From: Planctomycetota bacterium
GTDB lineage: Bacteria > Planctomycetota > Planctomycetia > Pirellulales > Pirellulaceae
Length of the DNA stretch: 10,049 nt
Direction: 5' to 3'
Assembly (NCBI GenBank): GCA_026692885.1
Contig: JAPLNJ010000207.1
Span: 1-10,049 of the forward strand
This document shows, in pieces, positions 5,275 through 10,049 of the stretch. A program made the translations under genes and the position numbers. The notes under the pieces were generated by a model, which worked only from the letters and a program-made list of their open reading frames with translations, made no database searches and was not told where the DNA came from. Numbering within the stretch: position 1 is the stretch's first letter; each line of letters begins with the position of its first letter.

Positions 5275-7602
5275 TCAGTCGACCGCCAGGAAGGCCAGGA
5301 GATTGCCGATGATCTTGCGGGCGGAGTCGGATCGATAGCCCAGCGCGCGATAGTTCTCGATGCCCGCGGCGGCGGCCGTGAGATCGAATTCGGAGAAGAG
5401 CACGGCGGGGCGGCGGCCGATGCTGGCGACCAGAAGTTTCTGGCCCTGCGGTTCCTGGCCGCGGGTGCGCAGCAGTTGCCGCGCCGGGAGTTTGAAGCGA
5501 ATGCCGCTGGACAAATCGACGCCCCCTTCGAAGCGGCCTTCGGCCAACAGTTGCTGGGACTCCAGCGGTTGCAGCGGACCGAACACGGCCTCCAATTCCT
5601 GCCGGGCCGAAGCCGCAAACTGCGGCGCGCCGCCGTAAGCGTCGATCCAGACCGTGCCGCCCGCCTTCGCAAACTTCTTCAGCGCGACCCGCGCCTCGTC
5701 CGACAACGCCAACCGGCCGCGGCCCGTGAGGTGCAGCAGTTGCACGCCGTCCAGTGCATCCTGGCCGAGCGTGACGGGCGAGATTTCCTGGAGTGCACAG
5801 CCCGTGACGTGTTGGACGTACGGAGCCAGCTTGGGCCAACAAGCCGCTGCGGCGTCCCAGTCCTGGGGCGCTGCCGAGGTCCCGCCGTGCCGCACGCGAG
5901 CCAAGGTGAGTGTGCGATCCCGCGGCTTGGCCGGCGGTGTGGCGGGCAGGATCGAGGCGAACTTGCCTTCCAATTCGCCCATGTCCGTGGTGTAGAACAA
6001 CAGGTTCATCGCCAGCTTGAAAGCGTCACTCTCCTGGCGGTCCGTCTGCCAATCCGCCGAGAGATATTCGTCCGACAACAGGAAGAACGTCCGTGAGCCG
6101 TCGGACACGCCGCGCAGCCGTGGGCGCTGCTTCCAGTCCTGCTTGATCACCGTGTAGATGCCGTGAGCGGCGGGCAGTGGCTGCAACGTGTAGCCCGGAT
6201 AGTCGCGGGCCGGGAACATCTGCCGCAACAGGTGCTCCATCGAACGCGCGAACTCCTCGCAGTAATCGCTCGGCTCGGCCAGGATCATCCCGCCGCCCTG
6301 CAGGTACTGGCGGAGCTTGAGCATTTGCTCCTCGTTGAAAGACGCGGCCCGCGAGCCGCTGAGGAACAGGATCGGCGCCTCGATTTCGCCGGCCGGCGCT
6401 TCGATCGACGCGGTCTGCCAGTTCAGCGGTCGCTCGTAGGCCGCCCACAACGACTTGGTCAAGTTCGCCAGGTCGCGTGGGTTGAGGTTCCAGTCCTGGT
6501 CGCCGCCGTACTGCAGTTTGTTGAATGCCACCGGAGCGCCGCCGTAGACCAAGAACAGCGTGCAGAACGCGGTGCTGCCGGCGGGTCCTCCCCAATGACC
6601 TAGCGGAATGGCCCCGTTGTGCTGCTGGGCTCGTAACACGGCCAACGCGCCGCGGGCAAACCAATCCTCGCCGCCCACCGTTTTCCGGCCGCTCGCCACG
6701 CCCGTCCGTTCGATGCCGTACAGGTAGTAGCCGTCGTCCTTCCCGCCTTGTGCACTGCCCAGCCACGCCATTCCGCGTTCCAGCGACTGAAGCACTTCCG
6801 TCGCGGCGCCCGTCGCGAAACCGCGCGGATCGACTCGGCTGTAGCTCGTTTTCGCGTGGTACATGTCGAAGACCAGGAACAGGCTCGCCAGACCGGCCGT
6901 GCCCATATTGGCCGTGGAGCCGGCCCCGGCCGTGTAGCCCCAGCCGCCATCGGCATTCTGCCGCTCGCGAAAGTGCTTCGAGAGGGTACTCCAGAACGCC
7001 TCGCCCGGATCAAAGCCGGCGCGGGCGGCAGCCCAGATACCCAGCACGCCGTACTGCGTGCAGGAGTTGTCCCAGTCGGTCGACTCCCGCTGATACCGCC
7101 AGCCTTCCTTGTTGCCCAGAGCCGCCAGTAGCCACTGGAAATCGTCCTGCAGGAGCTTGCGAATCCGCTCGTCTTGCGGCACTTTGCGCAGGGCGTATTC
7201 CCAGACGTTCGCGCGAATCGCGCGGACATAGGTGTTGTTCGGTTCGAGCTTCGCCAAGGCGTTCAGCGAGTTCTTGACGGCCTCGTCGCTGGCCGGATCG
7301 GCGCCGGCTGCCAGCATCGCCAACACTGCCAGGGCGGTGATGCCACCGTTGTAGCCGTCTCCCGCGACCGATCCGTCCTGGGTCTGTAGACGGCGAAGAT
7401 AGGTCACCGCGTCGTCGATGGCCGTGCGGATCTTGGCTGCCGTCACCGGTTCGACGAACGGTTCGTGGATCGCGCGGCTGGACGCGAGTTGAGGTCCGGC
7501 CAGTTGGTTACGAGGGCCTTGATTGACCGCCCGAAGAAGCTGGCCGAACGCTGTCGAAGTAAACAGCACGAAGACCACGACGGAGTTGATCCAGCATTTC
7601 AT
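5275..7602 (-). CDS. Secreted alpha/alpha-toroid (squalene-cyclase-like repeat) plus DUF4159 protein, 775 aa
   Basis: A signal peptide is visible (MKCWINSVVVFVLFTSTAFG, cleavage near residue 20), so the protein is exported. Residues about 53-360 are prenyltransferase/squalene-oxidase-type repeats of an alpha/alpha toroid, with QTQDGSV (73-79) and a full QW-type motif QNADGGWG (215-222). The cyclase DxDD acid motif is not seen; the nearest sequence is TDWDNSCTQYG (175-185), so terpene cyclase activity is unlikely. Residues about 362-550 are DUF4159 (YGGDQDWNLNPRDLANL at 365-381, then a Rossmann-like ILFLSGS and GGGMILAEPSDYCEEF). Residues about 565-775 look like a second, divergent glutamine-amidotransferase-like domain (LLHLTGRGRL, FAKAGGTVWIDAYGG). 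The ATG at 7602 has GAGG seven bases upstream (7610-7613). Biochemical function is unknown. A link to the BatA/BatD pair upstream on the same strand is inferred from the BatA-DUF4159 fusions of other bacteria. Confidence 0.92.
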   Translation of the reverse strand: MKCWINSVVVFVLFTSTAFGQLLRAVNQGPRNQLAGPQLASSRAIHEPFVEPVTAAKIRTAIDDAVTYLRRLQTQDGSVAGDGYNGGITALAVLAMLAAGADPASDEAVKNSLNALAKLEPNNTYVRAIRANVWEYALRKVPQDERIRKLLQDDFQWLLAALGNKEGWRYQRESTDWDNSCTQYGVLGIWAAARAGFDPGEAFWSTLSKHFRERQNADGGWGYTAGAGSTANMGTAGLASLFLVFDMYHAKTSYSRVDPRGFATGAATEVLQSLERGMAWLGSAQGGKDDGYYLYGIERTGVASGRKTVGGEDWFARGALAVLRAQQHNGAIPLGHWGGPAGSTAFCTLFLVYGGAPVAFNKLQYGGDQDWNLNPRDLANLTKSLWAAYERPLNWQTASIEAPAGEIEAPILFLSGSRAASFNEEQMLKLRQYLQGGGMILAEPSDYCEEFARSMEHLLRQMFPARDYPGYTLQPLPAAHGIYTVIKQDWKQRPRLRGVSDGSRTFFLLSDEYLSADWQTDRQESDAFKLAMNLLFYTTDMGELEGKFASILPATPPAKPRDRTLTLARVRHGGTSAAPQDWDAAAACWPKLAPYVQHVTGCALQEISPVTLGQDALDGVQLLHLTGRGRLALSDEARVALKKFAKAGGTVWIDAYGGAPQFAASARQELEAVFGPLQPLESQQLLAEGRFEGGVDLSSGIRFKLPARQLLRTRGQEPQGQKLLVASIGRRPAVLFSEFDLTAAAAGIENYRALGYRSDSARKIIGNLLAFLAVD

Positions 7603-7917
7603 GGTTGAGCCTCACTCAAAGGGTTGTGCCGCGAAGTCTGCCCCGAGCCTATCGCGGGAACCGTCGTGGTACAAGCCGAATGGCGTAACGGCTTCGTAAC
7701 AAGGTGTGCAGCCGATGGCCGCAACTGGCACGATGCGTGAGCGGCAAGGCGCTAGCCGCCGGTTCCGAACGCCACCGGCGGCTAGCGCCTTGCCGCTCAC
7801 AACCCAAGGCACCGGCGGCTAGAGCAGGAACATCCACCGTCTTTGCCGCCCAACTTCTGTAGAGAATACCTGCCCGAGGGCTTTCCTGCGCCAACCCCAA
7901 CTTTGCATCACCCTACC
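7603..7917. other. Intergenic gap between the BatA-like and DUF4159 genes
   Basis: No gene is supported in these 315 bases. The gap holds the long inverted repeat at 7737-7800 and, on the minus strand, the leader of the DUF4159 gene. I could not pick out a convincing promoter; TTGTAC with a poor TAGGCT 17 bases later (minus strand) is the best candidate and is weak. Confidence 0.5.
7737..7800. repeat. Perfect 27-bp inverted repeat, with a partial third copy alongside
   Basis: Arms at 7737-7763 (starting GTGAGCGGCAAGGCGC, ending GCCGCCGGT) and 7774-7800 are exact reverse complements around a 10-nt loop. A 12-base fragment, ACCGGCGGCTAG, identical to the start of the right arm (7774-7785) recurs at 7811-7822 as a direct repeat. 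The element is 117 bp past the BatA-like stop and about 135 bp before the DUF4159 start on the transcribed strand. It may separate two transcripts or stabilise the end of the upstream mRNA. No T-run follows. GGCGGCTAGCGCC-type sequences are, from memory, dispersed in planctomycete genomes. Confidence 0.88.
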
Positions 7918-8988
7918 CTACGGCAGTGAGCGGAAACGCGTGGCGGACAGCAGGACTTCCACGAGGATCAGGCACAGTCCCGGCAGCAGGAACCAGAGGT
8001 ACAGCTCGACGTACTCGGTGTACAGCCGGCCCTCGGTCATGGTTTTCTCGAGCCGGTCGATCTCCACGTAAACCTGTTCCAGAGCCTGGGTGTCTCGGGC
8101 GTTGAAGTACCGGCCGCCCGTGGTGTCGGCCAGCATCCGCAACGTGTCCTCGTCCAGTTCCACCTCCATCCGTTGGAGCACGACCCTCCCGAACTCGTCT
8201 TCGCCCGCCGGAAACGGAACCACGCCGGTCGAGCCGATCCCGATGCAGTAGATTTTGATGCCGTACGTCTTGGCGGCCTCGGCGGCCTCCGGCGGCGTCA
8301 CTACTCCGGCGTTGCTCGCGCCATCCGAGAGCAAGATGATGGCCTTGCTCTTGGCCTGGGCGTCTTTCAAACGGTCGACGGCCAGGGTGACGGCATCGCC
8401 AATCGCGGTGGCTAGTTCCTCCTCTAAGAATCGCTGGTTGATGACCCGGCCACGTTTGTCTCGGATTGGCCGAGGGATTTCGATTCCGTCGAGCGACTCG
8501 AGCAGCGCCCCGTGATCCAGCGTCAGCGGGGCTTTGCCCTCGGGATAACCGCCGAAGGCAATCAACCCGATCAAATCGTCCGGCCGGCCGGACATGGCCC
8601 CGCCGCCGGCGACGAAATCGCGAAAGACTTTCTTCACCACCGCCAAGCGGTCGGCCCGTTGGCCGTCGATGTCAAAATCCAAGGCTTGCATCGAGCCTGA
8701 GCGATCCAGCACCATCTGGATGGCAATGCCTTCGGTCTGCACGCGGAACTCGCGCAACCCGCGTTGGGGACGAGCCAGAGCGCACACGACAAGCACCAGA
8801 CCCACCAGACGCAGCCACGGGAGTGCCCGTTTGACCCGCAGCATCCACGTGATCGGCAGCGTCTTGAGCAACTGCACGCTGGAGTAGATCACGGCGGGTT
8901 GCCGTTGGCGACGCCAGGCCAGTACGCCGAGAACCACCACGGGCACCAGCAGCAGCCACAGCGAATCTTGCCAGCGAAACGCGCTCAT
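7918..8988 (-). CDS. BatA-like membrane-anchored von Willebrand factor A protein, 356 aa
   Basis: This has the classic BatA layout. There are two N-terminal membrane segments (about 8-25 and 58-73) with a basic stretch and short loop between them, a VWA domain at about 87-310, and a C-terminal membrane segment (about 327-348). The metal-dependent adhesion site looks complete: DRSGS at 95-99, a candidate Thr194 in ATAIGDA, and Asp222 in LLSDGASN. The segment ELDEDTLRMLADTTGGRYFNA, then EIDRLEKT at 309-316, is typical of the family. The VWA domain should face the periplasm and bind a protein ligand through a divalent metal. The ATG overlaps the stop of the BatD-like gene as ATGA and follows a strong CAGGAGG site, so translation is coupled. 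In other bacteria, genes of this type follow a MoxR AAA+ ATPase and a DUF58 protein and affect envelope integrity or stress tolerance; the exact role here is unknown. Confidence 0.93.
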   Translation of the reverse strand: MSAFRWQDSLWLLLVPVVVLGVLAWRRQRQPAVIYSSVQLLKTLPITWMLRVKRALPWLRLVGLVLVVCALARPQRGLREFRVQTEGIAIQMVLDRSGSMQALDFDIDGQRADRLAVVKKVFRDFVAGGGAMSGRPDDLIGLIAFGGYPEGKAPLTLDHGALLESLDGIEIPRPIRDKRGRVINQRFLEEELATAIGDAVTLAVDRLKDAQAKSKAIILLSDGASNAGVVTPPEAAEAAKTYGIKIYCIGIGSTGVVPFPAGEDEFGRVVLQRMEVELDEDTLRMLADTTGGRYFNARDTQALEQVYVEIDRLEKTMTEGRLYTEYVELYLWFLLPGLCLILVEVLLSATRFRSLP

Positions 8989-10019
8989 GCCGCAGCCTCC
9001 TGAGCGGCCAGGCCGAGAAACAGCTTCGCGCGATGAAACGCGTCTTCGATGTCCTTGGCCGTGGGCAGGTGGGCCGCGAACTTGACCATGTCGGCGGACT
9101 CGAGGAACGAGGCCAACCGCCCGCGTTCGGCTGTGGAGAAGGCGGTGCCCGAACCGATTTCCCGCAGGAACTCCTGCGTGGTCTGTTCGGGGGCGTGAAT
9201 ACCGGTGGTACGTTCGATGTAACGGCGGACGACGCCTGTCAGCTCCACGTAAAACAGCTTCACGTCGCGCTGACTAAGATCCTCGTCCACCAGACGCTGT
9301 AGTTCCAAGTAGGCCAACTCTTGCGGCGACAGCGGCGGCTCGGGTTCCGGCCGTCTGCGGCGCCAGAATCGCCAGAGGCCGGTCGCCACGGCGAGCACGA
9401 GGAGGCTCGTTCCCAGCAGCCACCACCAGCCCGCCCGCGCTGGCTGGGGCAGTTCCAGCGGGCCGGTCGGTCCCTGCAAATCGTCCAGCGAAGGGGCTTC
9501 TTTGTCGACCAGCGACGACACCTCGATGGTCAGTGGCTCGGTCTCCAGCGTGTGTTGCTTGCCATCGCCGCGCGGCCGATTGTCAGTGAACGTCACGGTG
9601 ATCGAATCGATCTGCAGTTGGCCCGTACGTTTCGGCTCCAAAGTATAACTCTGCCGCACGATGACGCGTTCCGCCTTCGTCTCTGGCAGCGATTCGCGGA
9701 AATCGCGTATTTCGAAATCACCCACCGCTTCGCCAAACGGCGGTTTGACGATTTGGACTCCCGACTCGCAATCCAAGGTCAGGGTCAGTATCGGCTCGTC
9801 GGACAGCCGCACCGGATGCGGAGCAACTTCGACGGTGACTCGCACCGGGCCGCGCTCGATCTCTGTGCGTTTGGTGTCGGCCGGCTGGCCCAGCGACGAA
9901 GGTGTCGTCGCAGGCCGCTGGCAAGCACCGCCGAGGAACAGCACGACCAGCCACAACCACGTAGCTGCCAGGACCGTGAGCCGAGGAGAACGACGGAGTC
10001 GGGAGTCATTTTCGGTCAT
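8985..10019 (-). CDS. BatD/DUF4381-like membrane protein, 344 aa
   Basis: The N-terminal hydrophobic segment (about 15-30) ends in LFLGGAC, a lipoprotein-like signal with Cys33 but Gly instead of Leu, Val or Ile at -3. Residues about 53-170 form a BatD-like beta domain (RGPVRVTVEVAPHPVRLSD, then SYTLEPKRTGQLQI). A membrane segment at about 197-219 is followed by RRRR. The cytoplasmic tail (about 230-338) is DUF4381-like: LSPQELAYLELQRLVDE, LFYVELTGVVRRYIERTTGI, then TTQEFLREI. I chose the ATG at 10019 because it overlaps a possible upstream stop as ATGA and has GGAAAAG just ahead; an in-frame GTG at 10031 would add four residues. The stop overlaps the start of the BatA-like gene, so the two are co-translated and probably form one membrane complex. 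Confidence 0.88.
   Translation of the reverse strand: MTENDSRLRRSPRLTVLAATWLWLVVLFLGGACQRPATTPSSLGQPADTKRTEIERGPVRVTVEVAPHPVRLSDEPILTLTLDCESGVQIVKPPFGEAVGDFEIRDFRESLPETKAERVIVRQSYTLEPKRTGQLQIDSITVTFTDNRPRGDGKQHTLETEPLTIEVSSLVDKEAPSLDDLQGPTGPLELPQPARAGWWWLLGTSLLVLAVATGLWRFWRRRRPEPEPPLSPQELAYLELQRLVDEDLSQRDVKLFYVELTGVVRRYIERTTGIHAPEQTTQEFLREIGSGTAFSTAERGRLASFLESADMVKFAAHLPTAKDIEDAFHRAKLFLGLAAQEAAA
8996..9002 (-). promoter_or_regulatory. Strong ribosome binding site CAGGAGG for the BatA-like gene
   Basis: On the minus strand CAGGAGG lies seven bases before the ATG at 8988, inside the last codons of the BatD-like gene. It fixes the BatA-like start and, with the ATGA overlap, points to coupled translation. 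Confidence 0.85.
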
Positions 10020-10049
10020 GAGCTTTTCCACATAAAACGACTCTTACCC
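10016..10049 (-). CDS. Possible last codons of an upstream operon gene (partial, enters from right edge)
   Basis: On the minus strand a frame open from the right edge reads GKSRFMWKSS and stops at TGA (10018-10016), overlapping the ATG of the BatD-like gene as ATGA. The same overlap occurs at the next junction, which is why I list it. In Bat-type operons the gene before BatD is often a DUF58 protein, but eleven codons cannot identify it and the open frame could be chance. Confidence 0.3.
   Translation of the reverse strand, partial: GKSRFMWKSS

Noticed and set aside
5269..6096. A 275-codon plus-strand open frame antisense to the DUF4159 gene (and similar frames at 6163-6603 and 6525-7277)
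   Set aside because: The minus-strand gene is supported by a signal peptide, QW-type repeats and DUF4159 motifs; the antisense frames are by-products of GC-rich codon use.
5275..7602. Active squalene-hopene cyclase
   Set aside because: Only the toroid repeats are shared; the DxDD acid motif is not seen and the protein is exported and fused to DUF4159.

Overview
The window reads as chromosomal DNA from a planctomycete, most likely a Pirellulales-like lineage. No rRNA or other phylogenetic marker is present, so this rests on gene content: a giant secreted protein with an LEPR-x-LL leader, a toroid plus DUF4159 protein, a BatA/BatD-like pair, a small protein of a type I associate with planctomycetes, and intergenic DNA crowded with long palindromes. 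No tRNA, rRNA, CRISPR array, integrase or transposase gene is visible.

Layout. Positions 1-2841 (minus) hold the first 947 codons of a very large secreted protein that continues past the left edge: LEPR-x-LL leader, C39-like cysteine peptidase domain, then cadherin/Ig-like repeats. Positions 2842-4875 are about 2 kb with no convincing intact gene. This stretch carries an amber-interrupted remnant of a second planctomycete-type leader (2910-3182) and several unrelated palindromic repeat families. Positions 4876-5085 (plus) encode a 69-residue orphan protein. Positions 5275-7602 (minus) encode a secreted alpha/alpha-toroid plus DUF4159 protein. Positions 7918-10019 (minus) hold a translationally coupled pair, BatD/DUF4381-like then BatA-like VWA protein. 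The start of the pair overlaps what is probably the last codons of another gene entering from the right edge.

How the genes fit together. The right half looks like the downstream part of a Bat-type cell-envelope operon, whose usual upstream members are a MoxR ATPase and a DUF58 protein (outside the window). BatD-like and BatA-like proteins would form a membrane complex with VWA and beta domains exposed outside the cytoplasm. The DUF4159 protein, 315 bp downstream on the same strand, is a plausible partner because DUF4159 is found fused to BatA-like domains in other bacteria. The left half is a separate cell-surface locus read on the same strand.

Most unusual is the intergenic DNA. Between 3.5 and 7.8 kb there are at least six unrelated palindromic element families. 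They include a REPIN-like pair of hairpins with GGAGT feet and a 255-bp mirror-image cluster of stem-loops. In both of these the tetraloop sequence (TTYA on one side, its reverse complement on the other) records the orientation of each unit.
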